Shown here piece after piece: positions 1 through 11,493 of a stretch of 64,000 nt of DNA (its first letter is position 1; each line of letters begins with the position of its first letter). The stretch covers positions 248,001 to 312,000 of the forward strand of contig NZ_JABBDX010000002.1 of the NCBI RefSeq assembly GCF_012847335.1, in the 5' to 3' direction. The notes below the pieces were generated by a model. It was given only the letters and a program-made list of their open reading frames with translations. It was not told the origin of the DNA and ran no database searches. Source of the stretch: Psychrobacter sp. MF31 (GTDB lineage: Bacteria; Pseudomonadota; Gammaproteobacteria; Pseudomonadales; Moraxellaceae). The translations under genes and the position numbers were made by a program.

Positions 1-833
1 CCGGTGGCGATTTCATCTAAAATAAGCAGCACCTTATATTCATCACAAAGCGCCCGCAACTGCTGCAAATACTCAGGGCTATAAAAGCGCATTCCGCCTG
101 CGCCTTGGATAATCGGCTCGATGATAAATCCGGCAAGGTTTTGATGATGGCGCTCAAAAAATGCGCTTAACTCATCACGCTCGCTGTCCGTCATTGAGCG
201 CTCAAATCCTGCCGTGGGCGCGGCAACAAAATGCTGCAACGGTAACTGATTGCCATAAAGGCTGTGCATTCCGCAAACAGGGTCGCAAATACTCATGGCG
301 TGCCAAGTGTCGCCAAAATAGCCGGAGCGGGTCGAGGCAAATTGGTTTCTTTTTGGCTGATCTACCGCGATTTGATATTGTAGCGCCATTTTTAGCGCAA
401 CTTCTACCGCAATGCTGCCGCTATCGGCGTAAAAAATCGCCTCAAGATTGCTTGGCACCATGTCAAGCAGCTTTTTGCCTAAATCAATCGCCGGTTGATG
501 GGTCAAGCCGCCAAACATCACATGCGCCATGTTTTCAAGCTGGTCAGTCACCGCTTGGTTTAGCTTGGGATGATTATAACCATGAACTGCCGCCCACCAT
601 GACGACATGCCATCAATCAGCCGCTTACCGTTTTGGGTAATTAAATAAACGCCTTCAGCTTTTTCAATAACCACGTTTGGATAGGCAGGCGGAATGCTGG
701 CGTAAGGATGCCAAAGGTGACGCGAGTCAAAATCACTGGTTGGATAGCTTTTTGCGTTGTTTGCAAGTTTGGTAGAAAAAATGGGGATATCCTTATTATT
801 ATCTGTTAGCGGCTTTTTGCTGATATGGCGCAT
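1..833 (-). CDS. bioA: Adenosylmethionine-8-amino-7-oxononanoate aminotransferase, C-terminus beyond window
   Basis: BioA is a PLP enzyme that transfers the amino group of S-adenosylmethionine to KAPA to make DAPA in biotin synthesis, in the cytoplasm. About 277 codons are visible from the ATG at 833 and they run off the left edge. Family signatures seen are RHLWHPYAS near residue 37, DGMSSWWAAVHGYNHP, the cofactor-phosphate loop ADSGSIAVEVALKMA, GYFGDTWHAMSICDP, and LLILDEIATG, whose Asp contacts the PLP ring nitrogen. The Schiff-base lysine lies outside the window. No in-frame stop or frameshift is seen. No strong ribosome binding site precedes the start, but it is the only ATG before the conserved domain. 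The biotin ligase gene birA is elsewhere in this window (17375), so the pathway is dispersed. Confidence 0.93.
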   Translation of the reverse strand, partial: MRHISKKPLTDNNKDIPIFSTKLANNAKSYPTSDFDSRHLWHPYASIPPAYPNVVIEKAEGVYLITQNGKRLIDGMSSWWAAVHGYNHPKLNQAVTDQLENMAHVMFGGLTHQPAIDLGKKLLDMVPSNLEAIFYADSGSIAVEVALKMALQYQIAVDQPKRNQFASTRSGYFGDTWHAMSICDPVCGMHSLYGNQLPLQHFVAAPTAGFERSMTDSERDELSAFFERHHQNLAGFIIEPIIQGAGGMRFYSPEYLQQLRALCDEYKVLLILDEIAT

Positions 834-974
834 CTAAAATGACTACCATTTTTAAAACGCTCAACTGGTATAAATTTTTTTTGCTTGCTGCTCACAAGCT
901 CACAGAGGCGGCAAAAAATTCATCCCAGCATCGATCGCTATGTTACTTTTATAGGAACTATATTGTTGGCTATA

Positions 975-1247
<273 letters not shown>

Positions 1248-1277
1248 TTAGGACTTTTTACGCGTTTTATTTAAAAT

Positions 1278-1790
<513 letters not shown>

Positions 1791-2022
1791 CTAACGGTTG
1801 ATTAGCAAAAAAAAGCGGCGGTTTTGATTGACCGTACCTTTTTTAAGCGCTAAAAATGGCACTTCGAAAACGGCGTCAATCTTAGTGCTTATGCTAGCAA
1901 ATTTTGCGGCAACTTAACACCAATCTGCTACATTTGTCATTACCGCGGCAATACCCTCGCCGCCTAAGATTTGCTACAATTGAGCCTCGACTTGGGGCAG
2001 GTTTTAGCAAATATTTTTCGTT

Positions 2023-2051
2023 TTGCTTCAAGGATTACGTACGATTATAGT
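2023..2051 (+). promoter_or_regulatory. Putative sigma-70 promoter of smpB
   Basis: TTGCTT (2023-2028) and TATAGT (2046-2051) are separated by 17 bases. The predicted start of transcription would fall only about 5 bases before the smpB ATG at 2063, so a message from this promoter would be almost leaderless. Another promoter further upstream cannot be excluded. Confidence 0.4.
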
Positions 2052-2062
2052 GAAAAAAGATT

Positions 2063-2539
2063 ATGGCAAAAAAAGCAAAAAAACCAGACAATCAAATTTG
2101 TGCTAACAAAAAAGCACGGCATGAGTATTATATTGAAGAAACTTTTGAGGCGGGACTTGAGCTGCAAGGCTGGGAAGTTAAAGCCATTCGCGCGGGCAAA
2201 ATGAGCATCACCGAAGCTTATATTATTTTTCGCAATAACGAAGCCTTTTTATTTGGCTCGCACATTCAGCCGCTGCTCTCTAGCTCAACCCACGTCAATC
2301 CTGACAATATTCGCTCACGAAAGCTGCTGATGCACCGCCGCGAAATTGACAAGCTCATGGGCGCGGTTAACCAAAAAGGCTATGCTTGCGTGCCATTGTC
2401 TTGCTACTGGAAAAATTCGCGGGTGAAATGCCAAATCGCGCTGACCATCGGTAAAAAACTTCACGACAAACGCAAAACACTAAAAGAGCGCGATTGGGAG
2501 CGTGACAAGCAGCGCGGCTTTAAACAGCATTTAAATTAA
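2063..2539 (+). CDS. smpB: SsrA-binding protein SmpB
   Basis: SmpB binds tmRNA and carries it to stalled ribosomes in trans-translation. The 158-residue protein has the full family pattern: an early [17 protein letters not shown] core, [41 protein letters not shown], and a basic C-terminal tail from about residue 133 ([18 protein letters not shown]), which inserts into the empty mRNA channel. A lysine-rich N-terminus ([11 protein letters not shown]) precedes the core. The start is ATG 2063. No canonical ribosome binding site is present, only an A-rich stretch. A longer ORF in another frame from 1971 is a shadow. The gene ends just before a strong bidirectional terminator shared with the convergent permease gene. 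Confidence 0.96.
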   Translation: MAKKAKKPDNQICANKKARHEYYIEETFEAGLELQGWEVKAIRAGKMSITEAYIIFRNNEAFLFGSHIQPLLSSSTHVNPDNIRSRKLLMHRREIDKLMGAVNQKGYACVPLSCYWKNSRVKCQIALTIGKKLHDKRKTLKERDWERDKQRGFKQHLN

Positions 2540-2582
2540 TATTTTTAGATGTAATATTTTTAGATGATTAAAATTGCCGCAT

Positions 2583-2616
2583 AAAAAAACGGATGACGTT
2601 TGCCATCCGTTTTTTT
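2583..2616. terminator. Bidirectional intrinsic terminator between smpB and the RarD-like gene
   Basis: A 13-bp perfect stem (2583-2595 with 2604-2616) encloses an 8-nt loop. The outer A7/T7 runs give a U-tract on either strand. It lies between two convergent genes and can end both transcripts. Confidence 0.85.
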
Positions 2617-2636
2617 ATTTTACTAACAATTAGAGA

Positions 2637-3626
2637 TTAAGCCGCTATTTTTTCAATACGATTTGATGGCGCTCGGCGCAATTGCTTTATCCCATGAGCA
2701 ATCAAAAACATAATCCCGATCCAAATCAAGCCGTAGCTGAGCAGCATTTCCATTTCAAACGGATTTCCTAAAATTGTGACTGCAAGCAAAAATAGCAGCG
2801 CCGGCTCAATATAGCTCATCATACCAAACACGTTGACCGGTAAAATTCGGCTGGCTTCCAAATTAGTACTCATGGCAAGAACGCTGAGCATCCCAAGACC
2901 AATCAGCATCACGATAAAAAAGCTTGATCCCGCAACCAGTGCCAAATTGCTTGGCGCAACAAACCATAAATATAGCAGCGCAAGCGGCGCAAAAACGGTC
3001 AAATCAACCAAAAGTCCGGTGACCGCTTCAATCTTTTGCACGCGGCGCATGATGTAATACATCGGATAGGTGCCGCAAACCCAAAGCGTTGCCCAAGATA
3101 CGCTTTGCGTCCGAAAAATCTCACTTGCCACCCCAAGCGCAGCAAAGCCAACCGCAAACCATTGCAATCGGCTTAACTTTTCACCAAAAAGCACGCAGCC
3201 AAACACCACCATCATCAGTGGAAATAAAAAGTAGCCCATTGCCGTTTGAACGCCTTGACCGTTGACCGGCGCCCACATAAATAGCCAAAGTTGACTCAAA
3301 AAAATCGGCGTAGGCAACAGCAAAAGCGCCCATTGTTTGATGCCGCCCAAGTTAGCAAGCTTATTTAAATGGTATTTCAGTTTACCTGTCAGCAGCAAAA
3401 ACCCAACCAATGCCGCCCACATCATCAGCATCCGCCAAATGAACACTTGCGTTCCAGACAACGGCTTAAGAAAGCTGCTATAGGCATAAAGCGCGCCAAA
3501 TAAGACGTTAGATAGCACAGCAAGCGCCACGCCGCGAATGAGCGTTTGCTGGGCGCTGTCGCTTTGGTCAAAAGCTGCAAACAAGCGCTTTTTTGGGATC
3601 GCATTCATTGGGGTTAAGGTTGACAT
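2637..3626 (-). CDS. EamA/RarD-type drug/metabolite transporter
   Basis: This is a 329-residue inner-membrane protein with about ten hydrophobic segments and the two-fold EamA repeat. Segments such as GYFLFPLMMVVFGCVLFGEKLSRLQW closely resemble RarD (GYFxxPLxMVxxGxxxxGExLxxLQW), so it falls in the RarD branch. Substrates of that branch are poorly defined, and amino-acid or toxic-metabolite efflux is typical of the superfamily. About the first 28 residues are a hydrophilic extension. The gene is divergent from an Lrp/AsnC-type regulator across a 255-nt AT-rich spacer containing a perfect palindrome. This is the usual arrangement for an exporter controlled by its neighbouring regulator, and I infer regulation on that basis. 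Confidence 0.85.
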   Translation of the reverse strand: MSTLTPMNAIPKKRLFAAFDQSDSAQQTLIRGVALAVLSNVLFGALYAYSSFLKPLSGTQVFIWRMLMMWAALVGFLLLTGKLKYHLNKLANLGGIKQWALLLLPTPIFLSQLWLFMWAPVNGQGVQTAMGYFLFPLMMVVFGCVLFGEKLSRLQWFAVGFAALGVASEIFRTQSVSWATLWVCGTYPMYYIMRRVQKIEAVTGLLVDLTVFAPLALLYLWFVAPSNLALVAGSSFFIVMLIGLGMLSVLAMSTNLEASRILPVNVFGMMSYIEPALLFLLAVTILGNPFEMEMLLSYGLIWIGIMFLIAHGIKQLRRAPSNRIEKIAA

Positions 3627-3721
3627 GTTGACGTCCTAAAAATCGAAAACTTTAAGAATAATGACATTGGTTTTTTGAATAATGGCGTCAGTTTACCGAT
3701 TTTTTTTGCAATTATTTTTCT

Positions 3722-3737
3722 AAATTAACGTTAATTT
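3722..3737. promoter_or_regulatory. 16-bp perfect palindrome, candidate Lrp-type operator
   Basis: The sequence AAATTAACGTTAATTT is a perfect palindrome in the AT-rich spacer between the divergent permease and Lrp/AsnC genes. It lies about 96 nt from the permease start and 145 nt from the regulator start. AT-rich dyads in this position are typical binding sites for Lrp-family proteins. The assignment is inferred from location. Confidence 0.5.
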
Positions 3738-3881
3738 GAATTAATTTATCTTATTTTTTATCAAATATTTATTTTTTTCTCAAAATTTAGAATGATATGA
3801 TAATAATTATAAAAATAAGCTTAACACCTTACAATTTATAAGGGGAAGCTCAGTTTAAAAAGACAACTTATTTAAGGAAAA

Positions 3882-4343
3882 ATGATGCTTGATGACACTG
3901 ATAAAGCGATTTTAAATTTGCTTCAAGATGATGCCACCTTGCCGCTAAAAACCATTGCCGAGCGCGTTCATGTGTCGGTTGCCACGGCGCAGCGGCGAAT
4001 CCAAGCGCTAACCGATAACGGCGTGATAACGCGGCAAGTGGCGATTGTTGACCCTAATAAGGTTGGATTTGGCTTAACGGCAATTGTGATGATTGAAATG
4101 GAGCGCTCAAACACACCAATGCAGCACCGCTTCGAGCGCTTAATGAATGCTCAGCCGCGGGTGATGAGCTGCTATGAGGTATCGGGCGATGTGGATTTTA
4201 TGCTGTTGGTCAGCGCCAAAAACATGAGCGATTATCATGAATTTACCCGTAATATGTTCACTTATGAAAATAACGTTCGCAATTTTAAAAGCCAGTTTGT
4301 GATGAACTTTACCAAAAGCGGCACAAAGATTGCGCTTGATTGA
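3882..4343 (+). CDS. Lrp/AsnC family transcriptional regulator
   Basis: This is a 153-residue DNA-binding protein. The N-terminal winged helix-turn-helix covers about residues 1-60 (DDTDKAILNLLQDDATLPLKTIAERVHVS, then VATAQRRIQALTDNGVI). The C-terminal RAM/ACT-like ligand and oligomerisation domain covers about 65-145, with the typical GDVDFMLLVSAKNMSDYHEF segment. Such proteins bind an amino acid and control transport or metabolism genes. The ATG at 3882 has an AAGGA ribosome binding site 3 nt upstream, and the ATG at 3885 would give more usual spacing and a protein one residue shorter. It probably controls the divergent RarD-like gene and itself. The effector is unknown. Confidence 0.9.
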   Translation: MMLDDTDKAILNLLQDDATLPLKTIAERVHVSVATAQRRIQALTDNGVITRQVAIVDPNKVGFGLTAIVMIEMERSNTPMQHRFERLMNAQPRVMSCYEVSGDVDFMLLVSAKNMSDYHEFTRNMFTYENNVRNFKSQFVMNFTKSGTKIALD

Positions 4344-4478
4344 GTCAAATTAACGCATTATTTATTTTGCTATCAATCACTTAAGTGACTTTTGCAGTGA
4401 ATTTTATTATCAACTTGAAAGCGATTCATGATAAGATGAGCGCCTTTTTATCACGCCAATTTGCTCAAAGGTTGCCCC

Positions 4479-6905
4479 ATGTCTGCTGATACCATCGCCC
4501 AATCCGCCTTTAAACACGGCACCAAGCCGCTTTATGATTACGACAAGCATTGGGCAAGCTGCTATGAGCCGGCGCCCTATTTGCCAATGAGCCGCGCTGA
4601 GATGGACGAGCTTGGCTGGGATGCTTGCGATGTGATTATCATTTCAGGCGATGCTTATGTGGATCATCCAAGCTTTGGTATGGCGATTATCGGCAGGCTT
4701 CTTGAGGCACAAGGTTTTCGCGTTGGGATTATTGCTCAGCCGGATTGGAGCAGCAAAGATGCGTTTATGGCGCTTGGCAAACCGGTTTATGCCTTTGGGG
4801 TAACGGCAGGAAACATGGACAGCATGATTAACCGCTATACCGCCGATCGCAAAATCCGTAGCGATGATGCGTACTCGCCGGGAAATATTGCAGGATTTCG
4901 TCCCGACCGCGCGGCGATTGTCTACAGTCAGCGCTGCCGCGAAGCGTATTCGGACGTTCCGGTGATTTTGGGCGGGATTGAGGGCAGCCTGCGCCGGATT
5001 GCTCATTATGACTATTGGTCGGATAAGGTTCGCCGCAGTATTTTGCTGGATTCACGCGCCGATATTTTGCTTTATGGCAATGCTGAGCGCGCGATTGTCG
5101 ATGTGGTTCACGGCTTGTCCAAAGGCTATAGCTTTGAGCAAATGAGCAAAATCCGTGGAACGGCGTATTTGTCCACGCAAAACCGCCGCCACTGGCAAAA
5201 TGATATGGTTGAGGTCGCAAGTAACGACGTTGATACTATCGGTCGCGTTGACCCCATCATCAACCCGTACGTGATGACCGAAGACGTTGACAGCTGTCAA
5301 ATCGAGCAAGATAAAACAAGCTCCATGTCGGGGCAGTATCCGGGCTTTGTTGCCGAAAAAGTGACCAATAAAGTCTTAAATGCCGATGCCGTCAACGACG
5401 ATATTCAAATCGTTCAGTTTAAAAATAAGCCAAAAACAGCGCTAAAACATACTTTAAAATTGCCAAGCCGTGACAAAACGGTCATCCGCTTGCCGGACTT
5501 TGAAGCCGTCAAAGCTGACCCCGTACTTTATGCTCACGCCAACCGCATTTTGCATTTAGAAACTAATCCCGGTAATGCTCGCGCCTTGGTTCAGCGTCAC
5601 GGTTCAGGGGCAAGCGAAATTGACGTTTGGCTCAATCCACCGCCAATTCCGCTATCGACCGAGGAAATGGATTACGTTTTTGACTTGCCTTATGCGCGCC
5701 TGCCGCATCCCGTTTACGGTGACGCTCGAATTCCTGCGTTTGATATGATTAAATTTTCGGTCAATATCATGCGCGGCTGTTTTGGCGGTTGTACGTTTTG
5801 CTCCATCACCGAGCACGAAGGTCGAATCATTCAAAACCGCTCACACGACTCCATTTTGCGCGAAGTGGAAGCCATCCGCGATACTGCTCCCAATTTTACC
5901 GGAATTATTTCCGACCTTGGGGGACCTACGGCAAATATGTATCGGCTAAACTGTAAAGATGAAACTATTGAAAAAAATTGCCGAAAGCCGTCTTGCGTTT
6001 ACCCGGGCGTTTGCGACAATTTGCTGACCGACCACAGCTCATTGACTCAGCTTTATCGCCGCGCCCGCGACATTAAAGGCGTGAAAAAAATTCTCATTGC
6101 CTCAGGACTGCGCTATGATTTGGCGGTCAAAGATCCTGAATACGTCAAAGAGCTGGTCACCCACCACGTCGGCGGCTACCTAAAAATCGCCCCTGAGCAC
6201 TCCGAGGACAACGTTTTATCCAAAATGATGAAACCTGGCATGGGAACTTACGACGCCTTTAAAGCCATGTTTGAGCGCTTCAGCCAAGAAGCCGGCAAAG
6301 AGCAGTACCTTATCCCCTACTTTATCGCCGCCCACCCCGGAACGACCGACGAGGACATGATGAACTTGGCGATTTGGCTCAAGCGTCACGGCTACCGCGC
6401 CGACCAAGTCCAAGCGTTTTACCCAAGTCCCATGGCAACCGCCACCGCCATGTATCACTCGCACAAAGACCCACTGCACAAAGTCAACCGTGACGGCGGC
6501 GATGTCACCATCGTCAAATCGGGCAAACAGCGCCGCCTTCATAAAGCTTTTTTGCGCTATCACGATCCTAAAAACTGGGCAATGCTGCGAAAAGCCCTAC
6601 AAGATATGGGTCGCGGCGACTTGATTGGCAAGCATCGCAGCTGCTTAATCCCGCCATTTAACCCGCAGCTTGAAGGTCGCGATGGTGAAGCTGCAAGCTA
6701 CCAATCGGCGCGCAAAAAGAACAGCCGTGTCGGTAACGACTCCGTCAAACGCCAAGCCCACGGTAAAAATGGTCAAAGTAACCCTCAAAGTAGCACTCAA
6801 AAGAATAGCCAAAAAGCTAACCCAAATAAAACGACTAAAAAGCAACCGAAAAAAGGCAATTTTCAAACTCAGCACACCGGAATGCCGCCAAGACGCGCCA
6901 AATAA
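4479..6905 (+). CDS. ygiQ: YgiQ family radical SAM protein
   Basis: This is a large cytoplasmic radical-SAM enzyme of unknown substrate (UPF0313). The cluster motif C434-x3-C438-x2-C441 lies in [19 protein letters not shown]. The N-terminal region ([29 protein letters not shown]) matches the YgiQ N-domain, a cobalamin-like Rossmann region. Later conserved blocks are [23 protein letters not shown] and [10 protein letters not shown]. The chosen ATG at 4479 has AAAGG 8 nt upstream; a TTG at 4461 would add six residues. The last 80 or so residues are a low-complexity Lys/Asn/Gln/Ser tail, probably disordered and possibly nucleic-acid binding, though that is a guess. The gene is monocistronic and followed by a hairpin terminator at 7084. 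Confidence 0.93.
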   Translation: MSADTIAQSAFKHGTKPLYDYDKHWASCYEPAPYLPMSRAEMDELGWDACDVIIISGDAYVDHPSFGMAIIGRLLEAQGFRVGIIAQPDWSSKDAFMALGKPVYAFGVTAGNMDSMINRYTADRKIRSDDAYSPGNIAGFRPDRAAIVYSQRCREAYSDVPVILGGIEGSLRRIAHYDYWSDKVRRSILLDSRADILLYGNAERAIVDVVHGLSKGYSFEQMSKIRGTAYLSTQNRRHWQNDMVEVASNDVDTIGRVDPIINPYVMTEDVDSCQIEQDKTSSMSGQYPGFVAEKVTNKVLNADAVNDDIQIVQFKNKPKTALKHTLKLPSRDKTVIRLPDFEAVKADPVLYAHANRILHLETNPGNARALVQRHGSGASEIDVWLNPPPIPLSTEEMDYVFDLPYARLPHPVYGDARIPAFDMIKFSVNIMRGCFGGCTFCSITEHEGRIIQNRSHDSILREVEAIRDTAPNFTGIISDLGGPTANMYRLNCKDETIEKNCRKPSCVYPGVCDNLLTDHSSLTQLYRRARDIKGVKKILIASGLRYDLAVKDPEYVKELVTHHVGGYLKIAPEHSEDNVLSKMMKPGMGTYDAFKAMFERFSQEAGKEQYLIPYFIAAHPGTTDEDMMNLAIWLKRHGYRADQVQAFYPSPMATATAMYHSHKDPLHKVNRDGGDVTIVKSGKQRRLHKAFLRYHDPKNWAMLRKALQDMGRGDLIGKHRSCLIPPFNPQLEGRDGEAASYQSARKKNSRVGNDSVKRQAHGKNGQSNPQSSTQKNSQKANPNKTTKKQPKKGNFQTQHTGMPPRRAK

Positions 6906-7083
6906 AATATGATTTTTAGGATAAAAGCTTTGTGAAAATAGCCTTTTGCAAAGCTTTTAAAAGCAAAATTAAAACTTACATTTTGTCGTCAATCAGGTAA
7001 CTTGGCTAACAGGCGAGTGACAATTGCTAACATTTATGGGTAAATTTTTTCGTTATCATATTCTAAGTTTAATTAACAATATG

Positions 7084-7122
7084 ACGCTTAAGATTATGGC
7101 AATGTCAACTTAAGCGTTTTTT
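7084..7122 (+). terminator. Intrinsic terminator after ygiQ
   Basis: ACGCTTAAG (7084-7092) pairs perfectly with CTTAAGCGT (7109-7117) across a 16-nt loop, followed by a run of T. It lies 180 nt after the ygiQ stop. Confidence 0.65.
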
Positions 7123-7185
7123 ATTCAATATTGTTCTTAAAAATTTTTATTAATCGTAACTTTTTTGATAATTTTGGAGATGATG

Positions 7186-7593
7186 ATGACCAATACGTTA
7201 AAGCTTGCCGCTGCAATTCCTGCCCTTGCCCTACTTAGCGCCTGCGCGACAACCGCTCCAACGACGCCAAGCACTACGACACCAGCCGAAAGCGCAACCG
7301 ACGTAGCTTATGACCGTATGGCACCTGCGCCTTATACCTGTACCGACGGCGGTAAAGTCATGGCAAAACAGTCGATCAACAAACAGCAAGCCATGCTAAG
7401 CGTCACCCTGCCAAAAGTAAACTGGGCAAATCAGCCTTTATTACTCAACGGCGGCATGAATGGCGACACCGCAAGCTACGTTAACGACTCAAACCCTGAA
7501 GTCGTTTATGCTTGGCACATGAAAGGCAATGAAGCCATCTTGGCAATGAAATGGGCAACGGGTCAAGAATACCAAGTGACTTGCAAAATCTAA
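7186..7593 (+). CDS. Small lipoprotein, possibly MliC-like (lysozyme inhibitor)
   Basis: The protein is a short secreted lipoprotein. Its signal peptide ends in the lipobox LLSAC, followed by a Thr/Pro/Ser-rich linker and a domain of about 85 residues. That domain contains YTCTDGGK and ends in QEYQVTCKI, so two cysteines could form a disulfide. The late block (ASYVNDSN, then YAWHMKGNEAIL) is reminiscent of the membrane-bound lysozyme inhibitor MliC, which has YTC-dGG, then W-x-KGdEA, then a C-terminal Cys. The similarity is remembered, not computed, and could be misleading. Of three consecutive ATG codons (7180, 7183, 7186) the last has the best spacing from GGAG. A TTG upstream at 7165 is unlikely. 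A terminator follows. Confidence 0.6.
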   Translation: MTNTLKLAAAIPALALLSACATTAPTTPSTTTPAESATDVAYDRMAPAPYTCTDGGKVMAKQSINKQQAMLSVTLPKVNWANQPLLLNGGMNGDTASYVNDSNPEVVYAWHMKGNEAILAMKWATGQEYQVTCKI

Positions 7594-7627
7594 GCATTTT
7601 AACGCCCTAAGTTAAACGTGCTAAGAA

Positions 7628-7658
7628 CAGCCGTCAATCATTGATGGCTGTTTTTTTT
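7628..7658 (+). terminator. Intrinsic terminator after the MliC-like lipoprotein gene
   Basis: A 10-bp stem CAGCCGTCAA/TTGATGGCTG (one G-U pair) with a 3-nt loop is followed by eight T residues. Confidence 0.85.
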
Positions 7659-7755
7659 GGACAAAAAGTGGCAAACTAGGGGTTATTTTTTAATTCAATT
7701 TTGGTTTTGGTTCAAAGTTTTGGCAAAAATAACCAGTAAACAAGGCGGCTCAGTA

Positions 7756-8364
7756 ATGGTTCAGCGTTTATTTCGCGTTTCGATAATAACGGCGTTTTTG
7801 ATCACCTTAAGCGCTTGCGATAATTCAAGCCATCAGACTGACGAGGTGGAAGCGAACAGCGAAGCCATTAGCAACACCAAAAGCAGCAATACCACAATTC
7901 ACAGTAATGCCGCCGACATTACCGAAGTTGCCAAAACGCCTTCCGCTACTGGTTCGAATAAAGCTATTGATTGGTCAGCAATAGCCAGCAGTGAGCCGCC
8001 CGCTGACCCCGTTCATTATCAATATCCGTTTGCCATCGATAGCCAAAACGTTCGCGATTACGCCGAATATTTTAAAGTCGATAAACGAACCGCCCAATAT
8101 AATCTCACCGTTGGCATGGCAGTCAATGAGCCACTAAACAAAGTCCTTGACCAACTTAGCACCAGTTACGTATCGCACGAGTTGATTGACGCGAAAAAAA
8201 CCGCGCTGATTATCCATACCACGCCTGAGGTTCAGCCCTCAAAGTTCGATTACGTGATCCAAGGCGACTTTGGCAAAGGCTTAGTCTTGTCAGTTGAGAT
8301 TAAGCCGGATGGGGTGAAGGGTGAAAATAGTGGCAATCCGCATAGGGCAGAATTAGGGATTTAA
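7756..8364 (+). CDS. Lipoprotein of unknown function
   Basis: I do not recognise a family. The chosen ATG at 7756 follows AAGGCGG and gives a textbook lipoprotein signal (basic MVQRLFR start, hydrophobic core, lipobox TLSAC). An upstream TTG at 7657 would bury the signal and is rejected. After the cysteine come about 65 Ser/Thr/Asn-rich residues. A folded region of about 130 residues follows (IDWSAIASSEPPADPVHY to the C-terminus) containing NVRDYAEYFKVDKRTAQYNL and FDYVIQGDFGKGLVLSVEI. It ends in a polar tail. It probably sits in the outer or inner membrane facing the periplasm. It directly follows another lipoprotein gene but is separated from it by a terminator. Confidence 0.75.
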   Translation: MVQRLFRVSIITAFLITLSACDNSSHQTDEVEANSEAISNTKSSNTTIHSNAADITEVAKTPSATGSNKAIDWSAIASSEPPADPVHYQYPFAIDSQNVRDYAEYFKVDKRTAQYNLTVGMAVNEPLNKVLDQLSTSYVSHELIDAKKTALIIHTTPEVQPSKFDYVIQGDFGKGLVLSVEIKPDGVKGENSGNPHRAELGI

Positions 8365-8377
8365 AAGCTCTTTGGAG

Positions 8378-8427
8378 TGTAAAAATAATTTAAATGGAAT
8401 TTAATCACTCTTTAAACTATTTTTACA
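8378..8427. repeat. 17-bp inverted repeat downstream of the lipoprotein gene
   Basis: The left arm is 8378-8394 and the right arm 8411-8427, with one mismatch and a 16-nt spacer. The core TGTAAAAATA/TATTTTTACA is perfect. It lacks a proper U-tract, so it is either a weak terminator of the preceding gene or an operator or end-repeat linked to the AT-rich gene that follows. Confidence 0.6.
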
Positions 8428-8517
8428 TTAACACGTTATTGAGCATATATTAGCCATGATTAGCTTTTATTCAGAGGTATTGTTATTTATAAAAGTTCAT
8501 CGTAATATAGAATCGTT

Positions 8518-9186
8518 GTGTCTTTTCTCAATAATGATTTAATTACTTGTGCAGCTATCTTGAATAAACAGCAATATGTTAGACTATCATTAGTTTTAGC
8601 TGCCCCCATTTTATTATTTAGTTTATGGCTATCACAGCAAGATTCTGTTTTTAGTAGCGGTCAGCTTGTAGATTGTGATTTAACCAATGACTATTGCTAT
8701 CATGAGCGGATGCCGTTGGAAAGAATTAATTTAATATCTAATGATCCACTTTATTTAACTTATAATAATTTTTCATTAGTAGCCAATAATTATAAATCGA
8801 AAAACTTATTAGTATTACGTAATTTCAATTTTCCAATTAAAATTTATTTTAAAGATATTAATAGAGACAAAGATATAGATGTAACCCGACTTATCCCTGT
8901 TGAAGAATTGGAGAACCATTCATGCTCTATATATTTATTAACTAATATTGAATGCAAAAAGCCATTTTTTTCATTTGCGTCAAATTATGGACGTATAGAA
9001 TTTACTAGTTTAGAAGACCAAGATAAATTTATCAAAAAAATTTCGCAGGCGCAATCAAATTTTGAAGATGATACTTTGATAAGAATTAGCATAGGTATTG
9101 GATTTTTTTTGCTTTTTTTTATTTCTTACTTAATTATTTCATGGCTAATACATTTTATAATCTATGGAGCTAAAATAAAATCATAA
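8518..9186 (+). CDS. AT-rich hypothetical protein with two membrane segments
   Basis: The family is not recognised. The 222-residue product has a hydrophobic segment near residues 22-38 and a second near 190-212. The intervening polar domain of about 150 residues contains five cysteines (CDLTNDYC, C in NHSCSIYLL, IECKK). Most of the domain would lie on one side of the membrane, probably the periplasm. The reading frame is rich in Ile/Asn/Lys/Phe/Tyr with A/T-ending codons, unlike its neighbours. That points to recent acquisition or a poorly conserved gene. The start is GTG at 8518 with no clear ribosome binding site, so it is uncertain; no ATG lies early in frame. The gene is convergent with ligA. 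Confidence 0.6.
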   Translation: MSFLNNDLITCAAILNKQQYVRLSLVLAAPILLFSLWLSQQDSVFSSGQLVDCDLTNDYCYHERMPLERINLISNDPLYLTYNNFSLVANNYKSKNLLVLRNFNFPIKIYFKDINRDKDIDVTRLIPVEELENHSCSIYLLTNIECKKPFFSFASNYGRIEFTSLEDQDKFIKKISQAQSNFEDDTLIRISIGIGFFLLFFISYLIISWLIHFIIYGAKIKS

Positions 9187-9277
9187 GATGCGCCTATATT
9201 CCAATACAATAGACCTATCATTTAAAAGTTAGCAAAAGGCGCCCTTATTCTGATCAAATTTCTTTAAATGGTTAGAT

Positions 9278-11341
<2,064 letters not shown>

Positions 11342-11444
11342 TCAATCAATCGATAAAGTTAGCGTTATCATAGCAAGCTTTTTGCGCTTTAGGATAGTTC
11401 AAGGCTTGGGTAAAATGATGGTGAACGGCTCAAATTTTTAGCCA

Positions 11445-11473
11445 AAAAAACGGCGCTCAATGCCCCGTTTTTT
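11445..11473 (-). terminator. Weak intrinsic terminator between zipA and ligA
   Basis: AAAAAACGG (11445-11453) pairs with CCGTTTTTT (11465-11473) across an 11-nt loop. It lies about 20 nt after the zipA stop and could limit read-through into ligA. The symmetrical A/T runs would also work on the other strand. Confidence 0.6.
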
Positions 11474-11493
11474 ATCACTAATGCACTTTTTAT

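Noticed and set aside
161-640. 159-codon plus-strand ORF
   Set aside because: It lies entirely opposite bioA, whose frame shows clear family motifs. Its translation is a cysteine/glutamine-rich shadow.
8378-8427. Terminal repeat of a MITE or insertion sequence
   Set aside because: I found no matching second copy at the far side of the AT-rich gene and no target duplication.
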